From NCBI RefSeq assembly GCF_937859865.1, contig NZ_CALMAT010000007.1, positions 1 to 45,181 of the forward strand: a stretch of 45,181 nucleotides of DNA. The letters run 5' to 3'. The DNA comes from an uncultured Mucilaginibacter sp. (GTDB lineage Bacteria > Bacteroidota > Bacteroidia > Sphingobacteriales > Sphingobacteriaceae). The position numbers and the translations under genes are program-made. A model generated the notes under the pieces. The model searched no databases, had not been told where the DNA came from, and was given only the letters and a program-made list of their open reading frames with translations. The first letter of the stretch is position 1, and every line of letters starts with the position of its first letter. Positions 1-7,819 of this stretch are shown one piece after another.

Positions 1-1
1 C

Positions 2-382
2 GCTTGGCTAATGGAAAGAAGTCCGGTTGCGATCATTGGCGATGAAGCCGTACAGCGTTTTGCCGATGTAGCAAAAGCAAAAGGCGTTTACCACGGCATC
101 AACGTAAAACTGATGAAATCGGCCGGGATGTATGAAGGGAATCGCATGATTTTAAAAGCGAAAGAATTGGGTTTAAAAGTTTTGATTGGCTGCATGAGTG
201 AAACCAGTTGCGCTACGTTGGCCGCCGCTGCTTTGGCCCCGCTTTGTGATTGGGCCGATTTGGATGGGCCGTTCCTCACCAAAAACAACCCTTACCAAAA
301 CCCTGCATTTGCCAATGGAAAATATGTGCTAAAAGAAGCATTTGGGTTGGGGCTGGTATCGGTTGATGGTTTTGGGTTGTGA
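2..382 (+). CDS. Dipeptide epimerase (enolase superfamily), 3' end only
   Basis: This is the C-terminal 126 residues of a gene that begins before the window; the reading frame is open from base 2, so the ATG at 11 is internal. The sequence matches the end of the muconate-lactonizing/dipeptide epimerase branch of the enolase superfamily. GINVKLMK carries the lysine expected as one of the two catalytic bases at the barrel end, GDEA is the preceding metal-ligand segment, and CMSETSCATLAAAALAPL plus DWADLDGP form the last barrel strands and helix. Family members interconvert L-Ala-D/L-Glu or related dipeptides during peptidoglycan peptide recycling, in the cytoplasm. The exact substrate cannot be read from the tail. 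A hairpin follows the stop, and the next gene converges on it. Confidence 0.85.
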   Translation, partial: AWLMERSPVAIIGDEAVQRFADVAKAKGVYHGINVKLMKSAGMYEGNRMILKAKELGLKVLIGCMSETSCATLAAAALAPLCDWADLDGPFLTKNNPYQNPAFANGKYVLKEAFGLGLVSVDGFGL

Positions 383-455
383 GTTGCGGGTTCTTTTCGG
401 CTTTGTTATCTGCGTTTTGTTATCGCAACATAGTTAAAACAACCATCATAAACAA

Positions 456-486
456 AAAAATCAGCACCGGTTTGATGCTGATTTTT
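456..486. terminator. Bidirectional hairpin terminator between convergent genes
   Basis: A perfect 11-bp stem (AAAAATCAGCA / TGCTGATTTTT) with a 9-nt loop lies between the epimerase stop (382) and the blaR1-like stop (504). The A-run on one side and the T-run on the other make it read as an intrinsic terminator in both directions, which suits two converging transcripts. Function is inferred from shape and position. Confidence 0.75.
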
Positions 487-490
487 ATGC

Positions 491-504
491 GGTAAAAGAA
501 GCAT
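491..504 (-). repeat. Solo copy of the dispersed 14-bp repeat
   Basis: GGTAAAAGAAGCAT, an exact copy of the core of the family described in the findings. It overlaps the first base of the blaR1-like stop codon (complement of 504-506) and directly follows the hairpin at 456-486. Confidence 0.8.
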
Positions 505-2399
505 TAAGGTTTAGTTGCGCCTGTCGCTTTTTTGCCTTTTTTAGTAGTGATTTCAATTACGCCATCTTTGCCTTTATCACCATATTTTACTGCTGCAGAA
601 CCGTCTTTTAAAACAGTAATACTTTCTATATCATTTGGGTTGATGTTGTTAAGCGGGTTAATCCCTTTTGCCTCAACACCATCTATAATCACTATAGCTT
701 TATTATATAATGTATTACCATCAATTCTTACTGCATTTATTCTTTTAGTAGTATCTGCATTTGGCGGTGGAGTGAGTACAATATCAATAATGCTATCTTT
801 TTTTGAAGATGAACTTGTACTTGCTGCTTTTGTTCCATCATTCAAACTGAAATTAACCGGCATGGTAAAACTCACCCTTACCGGGTTGCCATTTTGCAGG
901 CCAGGATTCCAGGCAGGAGATTCTGACAGAACACGGACAGCTTCTGGCCCGCAGCCGCCGCCAATATCGCGCAGCACTTTGATATTGGTTAATTTACCAT
1001 CTTTTTCTACAATAAACGAAACGATCACGCGACCAGTAAATTTATTGTTTTTAGCTTCTTTTGGGTAACGGATTGATTTTGCCAAATAATTAGCAAAAGC
1101 TTCTTCTCCTCCGGGAAATGATGGCAGTTTTTCAACTGATGCAAAACTAACGACTCCAGGGTCAGAAGAAGGTTTTACAGCAAGTGTGTTTGCTCTGGCT
1201 TTGGCCATCGTCTTGTCTTCAAACACAACGATTTTAAGTTTTCCGGCAACATTATCAAATGTTGTTACCAAAACAGTTGAATCAGGACTTTTAAAATTTA
1301 CTATAGCCCGTTCAGTATAATTGGGTATTTCAAAATCTCCGTCTTCGTCCGTTGTTGTATTAAAATTATTTTGTTCGTACTGCACTTTAACATTCGCCAT
1401 AGGTTTGCCCATAGGATTTACCACTTTCCCTTTTAAATCTGATACTGTTTTTACCGTGCCTTTTTCTGTTAAAGTATTTTTCGGAAAAGAACTTTCTCCT
1501 TTATCAATATTCATCAAAACAGAATTAACAGGTATATCACTGCCGAAATTATCAGAAATTTGTTGGATCGTTTTCTGCTTGCTTACTGTGGCTGAAGTTA
1601 AAATCAGCATGGCGGCAAAAAGCGGTGCCGAAAGCCCGTATTTTAAAAGTGCGGCACGGCGCGAAGGGTTTTTATGCAGCATCATAATGCGTTGTTTTAA
1701 AAGCGATTGGTTAAAAAAACTGTTGGTTAAAGTGTTTGGCTCGATGCCCATGCTTTGGCTAAGCAACAGCATCGCATAATCCGATTTATCAACACCAAAA
1801 CTGATGGCATCACGATCGGCAATAAATTCGTGGTTGTATTTGATGGCTTTGCGGTAAAAATAGATTACTGGATTGAACCAATTAAGGATGGTTAAGGCTT
1901 CAAACAAAAGCACATCGGCCGAATGCAATTGCGCTACGTGCACCATTTCGTGCTGTAAAATCACGTCTTTCTGCGGCAGGTTTTCATCAACCTTAACTTT
2001 TCCAAAAAAGGAAAAAGCAAGCCCGGTTTCTGCTGATTGCAGGTAGCGTTTCAGCTTTACAAAACGATAAATTAAGCGTGCTAAAAGAAGCATCGTTACC
2101 AACCAATAAACGGCGGTAAAAAACTGGGAAACGGTAAAACCGCTTTCTGCCGTTGGCGAAACCTGGTAAACAAAACCGGGGTCAATGTAGTAAATGGTTT
2201 GTTGTACCTTTTGCGTGATGAACAGGTTTTTCACCCATTCAGATTGCATCAGCGGGATGAAAAAAGACAGCATTGCCGCCGAAACCAAATAAATGCGGTT
2301 GAGCATAAAGTAGGTTTCTTTGCGCAAAAGCAATAAATAAAACCCGTAAAACAGCGCCAAATACAGGTTTGCCAGTAAAAGATAGTGCCACCAGTTCAT
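504..2399 (-). CDS. BlaR1-type M56 metallopeptidase sensor with TonB C-terminal domain
   Basis: A 631-residue membrane protein. The N-terminal third has several membrane segments (about residues 5-25, 35-52, 92-112), then the M56 peptidase core with zinc motif HEMVH (H150, E151, H154) and NHEFIADRDA about 40 residues on; another membrane segment follows near 255-270. After it come a carboxypeptidase-like regulatory domain (about 320-385), a TonB C-terminal domain (about 420-515, with GGEEAFANYL and VLRDIGGGCG), and a tail resembling the plug domain of SusC/TonB-dependent receptors (DIESITVLKDG). Classic BlaR1 cleaves its partner repressor after sensing cell-wall damage; here the periplasmic part is TonB-like instead of a penicillin-binding domain, so the ligand is unknown. 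It lies 7 nt after the BlaI-like gene and is surely co-transcribed with it. Confidence 0.88.
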   Translation of the reverse strand: MNWWHYLLLANLYLALFYGFYLLLLRKETYFMLNRIYLVSAAMLSFFIPLMQSEWVKNLFITQKVQQTIYYIDPGFVYQVSPTAESGFTVSQFFTAVYWLVTMLLLARLIYRFVKLKRYLQSAETGLAFSFFGKVKVDENLPQKDVILQHEMVHVAQLHSADVLLFEALTILNWFNPVIYFYRKAIKYNHEFIADRDAISFGVDKSDYAMLLLSQSMGIEPNTLTNSFFNQSLLKQRIMMLHKNPSRRAALLKYGLSAPLFAAMLILTSATVSKQKTIQQISDNFGSDIPVNSVLMNIDKGESSFPKNTLTEKGTVKTVSDLKGKVVNPMGKPMANVKVQYEQNNFNTTTDEDGDFEIPNYTERAIVNFKSPDSTVLVTTFDNVAGKLKIVVFEDKTMAKARANTLAVKPSSDPGVVSFASVEKLPSFPGGEEAFANYLAKSIRYPKEAKNNKFTGRVIVSFIVEKDGKLTNIKVLRDIGGGCGPEAVRVLSESPAWNPGLQNGNPVRVSFTMPVNFSLNDGTKAASTSSSSKKDSIIDIVLTPPPNADTTKRINAVRIDGNTLYNKAIVIIDGVEAKGINPLNNINPNDIESITVLKDGSAAVKYGDKGKDGVIEITTKKGKKATGATKP

Positions 2400-2406
2400 A
2401 TCGTTT

Positions 2407-2781
2407 TTATTTGTTTTTAAGTTTCTCGATCAGCTTTAAAATCTCGTCTGCTTCTTTTAAGTCTATTTTTTCCTTCTCCACAAAAAAGGAAAACATGCGT
2501 TCTACCGAGTTGTCGAAATAACCATTCAACAGTTTATCGGCCGAAAAATTCTGGTATTCTTCTTTCGAGACCAGCGGATAATACTGGTGGCTTTTGCCAA
2601 AAGAGTGGTGGGCGATAAAGCCTTTGGTTTCCAAAATGCGGATAAACGTAGAAACCGTGTTGTAGGCAGGTTTCGGTTCGGGCAGTTCTTCAATTACTTC
2701 TTTTACAAAGGCTTTTTTCAACTGCCATAATATTTGCATAATTTGTTCTTCGGCGCGGGTTAATTCTTTAATTTGTTTCAT
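2407..2781 (-). CDS. BlaI/MecI/CopY-family transcriptional repressor
   Basis: 124 residues, the usual length for the family. The N-terminal 80 residues form a winged helix (LTRAEEQIMQILWQLKKAFV, then PAYNTVSTFIRILETKGFI, which is the recognition-helix region), and the C-terminal helices would mediate dimerisation (VERMFSFFVEKEKIDLKEA). BlaI proteins bind palindromes in their own promoter and are inactivated when the M56 partner causes their cleavage. The gene is first in a two-gene operon with the M56 sensor 7 nt downstream, and an inverted repeat suited to its own operator sits about 20 bp upstream of the start. The regulon cannot be seen here beyond this operon. Confidence 0.92.
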   Translation of the reverse strand: MKQIKELTRAEEQIMQILWQLKKAFVKEVIEELPEPKPAYNTVSTFIRILETKGFIAHHSFGKSHQYYPLVSKEEYQNFSADKLLNGYFDNSVERMFSFFVEKEKIDLKEADEILKLIEKLKNK

Positions 2782-2802
2782 AGGACTAAGGTAGAACTAT
2801 TA

Positions 2803-2822
2803 TTTTAGTTTTCCAACTAAAA
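2803..2822. promoter_or_regulatory. Probable BlaI-family operator
   Basis: A perfect inverted repeat TTTTAGTT-TTCC-AACTAAAA, 21 bp upstream of the blaI-like start. BlaI-family dimers typically bind short AT-rich palindromes containing TAG/CTA half-site elements overlapping their promoters, so autoregulation is the natural reading. The assignment is inferred from symmetry and location. Confidence 0.65.
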
Positions 2823-2934
2823 AATTAGAATAAAAAGTTTTTTATTTTTAAAGGTTTTAGGACTGATAAGCTTAAAAAGAACATTTTATAATTATATCTT
2901 GTTGCAACCAACATCAGATGAATATTAAAACAGC

Positions 2935-3798
2935 ATGAGCATTACTTTTCACCGCGCTTCACACCAAGTAGACAACAGTAAAAATTTATTGCAGATAGAT
3001 GAAGGGCGGGTCATTCCGCGTATCATTCACCAAACGTTCATGTCTAAAAATTTACCGGCAGAGCTGCAGGAAAATGTGGAAAGAATAAAAAGGCTGAACC
3101 CGGGCTGGACGCATATCCTTTATGATGATAACGATATCCAAACCTTTATCCGCAAAAACTACGGGGTTAAAATGCTTAGTTATTTCGGGCGCATCAACCC
3201 AAGGTACGGCGCGGCGCGGGCAGATTTGTTCCGCTACTTAGTTATGTACAAATGTGGGGGTGTATATTTGGATATTAAAAGTACCTGCACCAAACCTTTG
3301 GACGAGGTATTGCAACCTGACGATAAGTACATTTTGGCGCAGTGGAGGAACAAGCCGGGCGAAAATTATGCCGGATATGGCCTATCTAAAGAAGTAGCCT
3401 TTATCGAAGGCGGCGAATACCAGCAATGGCATATTGTTGCGGCTCCCGGCCACCCTTTTTTGAAAGCTGTTATCGAAACCGTCATCCGTAATATTGATAA
3501 CTATCGTCCCTGGTTGCATGGCACAGGCGGAATAGGGGTTTTACGTTTGACAGGCCCGCTCGTTTACACGCTGGCCATTCATCCTTTACTGGCATCGGCA
3601 TCGTATAGACTGGTCAACAATGAAACGGACGTAGGGCTGCAATACTCCGTTTATACCAATACTCACCACAGGTCTGTTTACAAAACTAATTACTCCCTTC
3701 TCACGGAGTCTATCATCCATATGAAAAACTTCCATAAAATACTGGCTTACCTATACAGCTTTGCAAAAAAAAGTAAGCATCTGTTGTTTGGCAGATAA
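2935..3798 (+). CDS. GT32-like glycosyltransferase (sugar-binding DXD-region family)
   Basis: 287 residues. The middle contains the Gly_transf_sug signature: IPRIIHQTFMSKNLP (start of the fold, about residue 28), WTHILYDDND, then YGAARADLFRYLVMYKCGG leading into VYLDIKSTCTKPLD. In this family that last segment holds the metal/nucleotide-sugar-binding DXD motif; here it reads DIK, a variant of the motif. A C-terminal basic, hydrophobic stretch (about 270-287) could associate with the membrane. Such enzymes add hexoses to surface polysaccharides or O-antigen-like glycans in the cytoplasm or at the inner membrane. There are no other glycan genes adjacent, so donor and acceptor are unknown. It is likely transcribed alone, divergently from the blaI operon. 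Confidence 0.82.
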   Translation: MSITFHRASHQVDNSKNLLQIDEGRVIPRIIHQTFMSKNLPAELQENVERIKRLNPGWTHILYDDNDIQTFIRKNYGVKMLSYFGRINPRYGAARADLFRYLVMYKCGGVYLDIKSTCTKPLDEVLQPDDKYILAQWRNKPGENYAGYGLSKEVAFIEGGEYQQWHIVAAPGHPFLKAVIETVIRNIDNYRPWLHGTGGIGVLRLTGPLVYTLAIHPLLASASYRLVNNETDVGLQYSVYTNTHHRSVYKTNYSLLTESIIHMKNFHKILAYLYSFAKKSKHLLFGR

Positions 3799-3816
3799 TT
3801 TTTTGTGATTATAGAC

Positions 3817-3923
3817 ATGCTTCTTTTATGCCTGTAAATTAAATATTTGCAGCCTCTTCACAATTAAGAAGGCTTTTAGAAAAGTATGGAAACCTGCTGA
3901 TTTTTAGTCGATAAAAGAAGCAT
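3817..3923. repeat. Inverted pair of the dispersed repeat (107 bp)
   Basis: Left arm ATGCTTCTTTTATGCC at 3817 and right arm GATAAAAGAAGCAT at 3910-3923 face each other across an AT-rich interior. The interior side of the right arm, GATTTTTAGTC, matches the extended arm consensus (TAAAAATYRG on the opposite strand). It lies between the glycosyltransferase and the nuclease gene. No target-site duplication is visible. Confidence 0.7.
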
Positions 3924-4035
3924 CGGCAATAAATCCAATGAAAGTTTATGTATTCATAATTTTTTGATAAAAAGTTAAAAAAAGAACTTTTATCAGGAAA
4001 ACACGTTGCACCTCAACTTAAAAGATAAAAACTAC

Positions 4036-5436
4036 ATGAAGATGACTTTCCACGGTGCCGCACGAAACGTAACCGGCAGCAAACATTTATTAGAACTGGC
4101 AGACGGGACAAAGATTTTGCTGGATTGCGGCATGTTCCAGGGCATGGGCGAAGAAACCGAAGAACTGAACGAATATTTTGGCTTTAAACCGGATCAGGTA
4201 GATTACATGATCTTGTCGCACGCCCATATTGACCATTGTGGATTAATTCCGCGTTTAGTTGCCGAAGGATATGCAGGCCCAATTTTTTGTACTTCGGCCA
4301 CGATGGATTTGGCGCGGATACTGATGACAGATTCGGCACGGATCCAGGAACAGGATTCTAACTACAGCAACAAACACCGCCGACAAAAAAATATGCACGA
4401 ACTAACGCCGCTTTATGTTGAAGATAACGTGGTAGAAGCTTTACGGCTGTTTAAGATTGTAGAATACGATGAAGAATTTGAAATCACGCCGCGCGTAAAA
4501 TTGAAACTAACTGATGCCGGACATATTATTGGCAGCGCGGCCGTGCATTTGACCATTTTGGAAGATGGCAAATTTACCAACCTTACTTTTAGCGGAGATG
4601 TTGGCCGCTACGATGATTTATTGCTGAAAAACCCGCAGCCTTACGAGCAGTCGGATTATATCATTTTGGAATCCACTTATGGTGATTCTTTGCACAAAGA
4701 TTTGCCGCCGGTAGAAGACCAACTCAAAGAAATGATCGAGCAAACGTGTTTTGTAAAAGGCGGAAAGCTCATCATTCCGGCTTTTAGCGTTGGCCGCACA
4801 CAGGAACTGCTGTATGCTTTAAATGCTTTGGAACTAAAAGGCGTTTTGCCCGATGTGCCGTATTATGTAGATAGTCCGCTTTCCGAAAAAGCAACACAAG
4901 TTTTAAAAAACCATCCCGAAGTATATAATAAAGATGTGCAGAAAGTGCTTCAGGTTGATGCCGACCCTTTTGCGTTTAAAGGGTTGCGGTTTATTGAACT
5001 GGTGGAAGAATCCAAAGCTTTAAATGCCGATCCGCGGCCTTGCGTTATTATTTCTGCTTCCGGAATGGCCGAAGCCGGACGCGTAAAACATCACATCAAA
5101 AACAGCATCAGCAACCATAAAAACACCATTTTGATGGTCGGTTATTGCGAGCCAAATTCGTTGGGCGGACATTTAATCAACGGCGATAAATGGGTTTCGA
5201 TTTTTGGGGAAGAATACCAGGTAATGGCCGAAGTAAAAGTGATTAAATCCATGAGTGCGCACGGCGATTACAATGATTTGCTGCATTTTTTATCCTGCCA
5301 AGACCCGAAAGAAGTGAAGAAAATATTTTTGGTGCACGGCGAATACAAAGTGCAGCAAAACTTTGCCGAACGGATCAAAACCTACAATTTTAAGGAAGTG
5401 GAAATCCCGGAACAGCACGAAACGGTGGAGTTGTAG
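4036..5436 (+). CDS. Beta-CASP metallo-beta-lactamase-fold RNA nuclease
   Basis: 466 residues starting at the ATG at 4036; an in-frame TTG 30 nt earlier would add a stretch that does not resemble the family. The N-terminal MBL domain opens with FHGAARNVTGSKHLLE and has the zinc motif SHAHIDHCG (H62, H64, D66, H67), a further histidine in DAGHIIGSA and the aspartate of SGDVGR. The beta-CASP insert follows (LIIPAFSVGRTQELLYAL, ISASGMAEAGRVKHH), and the C-terminal RNA-specificity (RMMBL) domain has SMSAHGDYNDLL and FLVHGEY. Relatives are cytoplasmic 3'-end-processing endo/exoribonucleases of the CPSF-73/Ysh1 type; bacterial versions presumably trim or degrade RNA. It stands alone, preceded and followed by dispersed-repeat copies. 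Confidence 0.9.
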   Translation: MKMTFHGAARNVTGSKHLLELADGTKILLDCGMFQGMGEETEELNEYFGFKPDQVDYMILSHAHIDHCGLIPRLVAEGYAGPIFCTSATMDLARILMTDSARIQEQDSNYSNKHRRQKNMHELTPLYVEDNVVEALRLFKIVEYDEEFEITPRVKLKLTDAGHIIGSAAVHLTILEDGKFTNLTFSGDVGRYDDLLLKNPQPYEQSDYIILESTYGDSLHKDLPPVEDQLKEMIEQTCFVKGGKLIIPAFSVGRTQELLYALNALELKGVLPDVPYYVDSPLSEKATQVLKNHPEVYNKDVQKVLQVDADPFAFKGLRFIELVEESKALNADPRPCVIISASGMAEAGRVKHHIKNSISNHKNTILMVGYCEPNSLGGHLINGDKWVSIFGEEYQVMAEVKVIKSMSAHGDYNDLLHFLSCQDPKEVKKIFLVHGEYKVQQNFAERIKTYNFKEVEIPEQHETVEL

Positions 5437-5571
5437 CGGTGGTTTTAAGGTGAAGGGTTGAAAGGTAAAAGGTTTAGGGTGGAAGGGAGAAAGGTAGTGG
5501 CTTTGCCATTTCTATCAAAAGGAGAAATACTCTTTAAAAGAACACTGATTTTTAGGCGATAAAAGAAGTAT
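5437..5571. other. Intergenic G-rich tract and solo repeat arm
   Basis: Of the 355 bp between the nuclease and the M28 peptidase, 5440-5500 is strongly purine-biased on the plus strand, built from irregular GAAAGG/GAAGGG units with three GGG runs (5455, 5477, 5485). A repeat arm GATAAAAGAAGTAT sits at 5558-5571. The remainder up to 5733 is AT-rich with no gene I can support. Confidence 0.5.
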
Positions 5572-5733
5572 TATCTTCTTGCTTTGAAAAAGGTTCCTCT
5601 CTGCGTTTAGAATGACAAAATTTGTACTTCTTTTTAACTTAATTCAGCATAATTTTAACTACGTTTAGCAAATTTGTTACATCAAGCTAAAAAATTTAAG
5701 TTTTAATTTGAACTAACACACTAAAAAAGGTAC

Positions 5734-5759
5734 GGTAAAAGAAGCATGCTTCTTTTACC
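5734..5759. repeat. Perfect 26-bp palindrome of the dispersed repeat
   Basis: Two copies of the 14-bp core overlap head to head, giving GGTAAAAGAAGCAT fused to its reverse complement through a shared AT; every base is symmetric. It ends 4 bp before the putative -7 box of the M28 peptidase gene, so it could act as an operator-like or cruciform site there. Confidence 0.85.
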
Positions 5760-5763
5760 GGTA

Positions 5764-5771
5764 TAAATTTG
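5764..5771 (+). promoter_or_regulatory. Candidate -7 promoter element (TAAATTTG)
   Basis: TAAATTTG matches the Bacteroidota -7 consensus TAnnTTTG and lies 20 bp before the M28 peptidase ATG. It is embedded in the extended repeat arm (GGTATAAATTTGG) that follows the palindrome. No convincing -33 TTTG is visible. Confidence 0.5.
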
Positions 5772-5791
5772 GCAACAACATCAGCAGAAAC

Positions 5792-7180
5792 ATGAAAAAA
5801 ACAATACTCAGCACTTTTATATTTGCCTCATTCAACATTTTTGCTTTCGCGCAAACCACCATTAAACCTGATTTGCAGATCAGTAAAATGGTGGACGAAG
5901 TTTCGGCCAAAAATTTGGAAGCAACCGTTCGGAAATTGGTGAGCTTCAAAACACGTCACACATTAAGCGATACCACGAGTAAAACAACTGGCATCGGCGC
6001 AGCCAGAAACTGGATCAAAGCCGAAATGGAACGTTACGCCGCTGCTTCCGGCGGAAGGATGAAAGTGGAATTTGATACGTTTACCCAACCAGCAGGCGGA
6101 AGGATTGACAAACCAACCGTTCTAAAAAACGTGCTGGCTATTTTGAAAGGAACCGACCCAAATGATACGCGGATTTACATGGTTTCCGGCCATTATGATT
6201 CCCGGGTGAATGATATTATGAACGCTAGTTCCGTAGAACCTGGCGCAGTTGATGATGCTTCGGGAACGGCTTTGTCTATGGATCTGGCGCGGGTCATGTC
6301 GAGAAGGGCTTTTCCTTCCACCATCATTTTTATGGCCGTTGCCGGAGAAGAGCAGGGTTTAAACGGCTCAACCAATGTGGCCAAACGCGCCAAAGCCGAA
6401 AACTGGAACATTGACGCGATGCTGAACAACGATATTGTGGGCAATACTTACGGCATGGAAACCGGTTTGAAAGATAACCGCAGCATCCGTGTTTTTAGCG
6501 AAGGTGTTCCTTCCACCGCTATTGCTTCCAAAAATGATACTTTGGCTGCCCGCCGTGCCGGTATCGCTATTAATTCTTTGGTTGGAAACGGCGGCGAAAA
6601 TGACAGTCCGTCCCGGCAGTTGGCGCGCTATATCAAAGAAGTTGGCGAGCGTTATGTTGCCCAGTTAGATGTAAAAATGATTTATCGGCGAGACCGCTTT
6701 TTGCGTGGCGGCGACCAAACGCCTTTTTTACAGCAAGGTTTTACGGCCGTCCGTTTTACCGAAATGAACGAGGATTTTAACCGCCAGCACCAGGATGTAC
6801 GCAAAGAAAACGGCGTAGATTACGGCGATGTGCCGGATGCTGCCGATTACGATTACATTCAAAAAATTTCAAGGATGAATTTGTCTGTCCTGGCAAATTT
6901 GGCTTTGGCCCCTGCCGAACCGCAAAACGTTGGCGTCATCACCAGCGGTTTAACCAATAAAACGGCTTTAAAATGGGAAGCGCCAAAAACCGGCAAAAAA
7001 CCCGCAGGTTATTATGTGTTGATGCGCGAAACGATCAGCCCGTACTGGGAAAAGAAATTTTATGTAACGGATACACAAGCTACGATGGATTACTCGAAAG
7101 ACAATTACTTTTTTGCAGTGCAGTCTGTGGATGAGCAAGGGCATGAAAGTTTGCCGGTTGTACCGAAGCCAATTAGGTAG
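5792..7180 (+). CDS. Secreted M28-family metallopeptidase with C-terminal Fn3-like domain
   Basis: 462 residues with a signal peptide (MKKTILST, hydrophobic core, cleavage near FAFAQ, residue 21). The M28 di-zinc centre is recognisable: VSGHYDSR (H134), GAVDDASGTA (D154), AGEEQGLNGS (catalytic and ligand glutamates, 186-187), LNNDIVGN (D214), and a late histidine in FNRQHQD. After about residue 385 an Fn3-like beta domain follows (TSGLTNKTALKWEAPKTG, GYYVLMRET). The family are exported aminopeptidases or carboxypeptidases that trim peptides outside the inner membrane; substrate preference is not readable. It has its own -7 box and appears monocistronic. The convergent toxin gene begins after a repeat copy. 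Confidence 0.9.
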   Translation: MKKTILSTFIFASFNIFAFAQTTIKPDLQISKMVDEVSAKNLEATVRKLVSFKTRHTLSDTTSKTTGIGAARNWIKAEMERYAAASGGRMKVEFDTFTQPAGGRIDKPTVLKNVLAILKGTDPNDTRIYMVSGHYDSRVNDIMNASSVEPGAVDDASGTALSMDLARVMSRRAFPSTIIFMAVAGEEQGLNGSTNVAKRAKAENWNIDAMLNNDIVGNTYGMETGLKDNRSIRVFSEGVPSTAIASKNDTLAARRAGIAINSLVGNGGENDSPSRQLARYIKEVGERYVAQLDVKMIYRRDRFLRGGDQTPFLQQGFTAVRFTEMNEDFNRQHQDVRKENGVDYGDVPDAADYDYIQKISRMNLSVLANLALAPAEPQNVGVITSGLTNKTALKWEAPKTGKKPAGYYVLMRETISPYWEKKFYVTDTQATMDYSKDNYFFAVQSVDEQGHESLPVVPKPIR

Positions 7181-7187
7181 AAGTTGT

Positions 7188-7222
7188 AATACTTCTTTTA
7201 CCACCTAAAATTCCTTACCAAA
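7188..7222 (+). repeat. Direct repeat copy A flanking the toxin-antitoxin module
   Basis: 35 bp that match 7820-7854 with a single mismatch (A versus G at the fourth base). The first part is a dispersed-repeat arm (ATACTTCTTTTACC). It lies just after the M28 peptidase stop. Confidence 0.85.
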
Positions 7223-7238
7223 TCTGCATTTTTTGACT

Positions 7239-7565
7239 TTAAAGGATTGTTTTAAAAATTTGCTCCAATTCTTTGTCTGTAATTGTGCTTTTTTTAGATT
7301 TATCATAAACAGAAGCAAGGTAAACAGTTGTTGCGGTGATTTTCAAATAAGTAATAATCCGGACACCGCCAGATTTTCCTTTGTTTTTCGAAGCAATGGC
7401 TAAACGGATTTTAAAAAAGTTGTTGCCCAAGGGCTTGCCTTGGTTCGGTTCAGTTGTAAGGCTTGCAATAAGTTGGGCCAGGTCGTTTTTAAAAGAAGGA
7501 TGTTTTTTTCCTAACCGTTTTGCTTGTTTGTCAAAAATCGGAATAGTGGCTATTTCATAATTCAT
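7239..7565 (-). CDS. RelE/ParE-superfamily toxin
   Basis: 108 residues with the length and layout of RelE-like mRNA interferases: a basic N-terminal helix (FDKQAKRLGKKHPSFKNDL), the core segment NNFFKIRLAIASKNKGKSGGVRIITYL with several Arg/Lys expected in the active surface, and the closing strand VYLASVYDKSKKS. RelE relatives cleave mRNA in the ribosome and are neutralised by the antitoxin encoded just before them. Its start overlaps the upstream antitoxin gene by 11 nt, so the two are translationally coupled. Sub-family (RelE, HigB or ParE) cannot be fixed by eye; ParE-type gyrase poisoning remains possible. The pair sits between direct repeats. Confidence 0.8.
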   Translation of the reverse strand: MNYEIATIPIFDKQAKRLGKKHPSFKNDLAQLIASLTTEPNQGKPLGNNFFKIRLAIASKNKGKSGGVRIITYLKITATTVYLASVYDKSKKSTITDKELEQIFKTIL

Positions 7566-7788
7566 CCAGCAATTCTTTTGCCGGCCGGGCTTTTAGTTTT
7601 CCTTGTTCTACAAGTTTAAGTTGGGTAACGGCTTCTTTCAATTCGAGTAAAAGCTGTTCTTTGGTTGGTTCTTCAAATTCTAAAACCTCCAAATCTTTGT
7701 ATTGCTTTTTTAGGTTTTCCCATTCTTTAATCGGAATATAAACACCAGTAGCTTTGCCTTTACTATCTTGTATTACCTGTAACCTCAT
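7555..7788 (-). CDS. Antitoxin partner of the RelE-like toxin
   Basis: 77 residues. The N-terminus (MRLQVIQDSKGKATGVYIPI) resembles the beta-strand start of Phd/RelB-like antitoxins, and the acidic, helical C-terminal half (EFEEPTKEQLLLELKEAVTQL) is the sort of segment that wraps the toxin. Gene order, small size and the 11-nt overlap with the toxin support the role; sequence alone would not. A TAATTTTG box ends only 4 nt before the ATG, so the transcript may be leaderless. As with other type II pairs, autorepression by the complex is expected. Confidence 0.7.
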   Translation of the reverse strand: MRLQVIQDSKGKATGVYIPIKEWENLKKQYKDLEVLEFEEPTKEQLLLELKEAVTQLKLVEQGKLKARPAKELLDEL

Positions 7789-7792
7789 AATC

Positions 7793-7800
7793 CAAAATTA
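7793..7800 (-). promoter_or_regulatory. Candidate -7 element for the toxin-antitoxin operon
   Basis: TAATTTTG on the minus strand fits TAnnTTTG. It is 4 nt from the antitoxin ATG, implying transcription starts at or very near the start codon. Confidence 0.5.
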
Positions 7801-7819
7801 GTAAATTGTAATTAAAAGC

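Noticed and set aside
532-1779. Long open frames on the plus strand opposite the M56 sensor gene
   Set aside because: Their translations have no family resemblance, and the minus-strand gene has full domain support; these are antisense shadows.
4006-4035. Upstream TTG start for the beta-CASP nuclease
   Set aside because: The added residues are not family-like, and the ATG at 4036 begins right at the conserved first strand.
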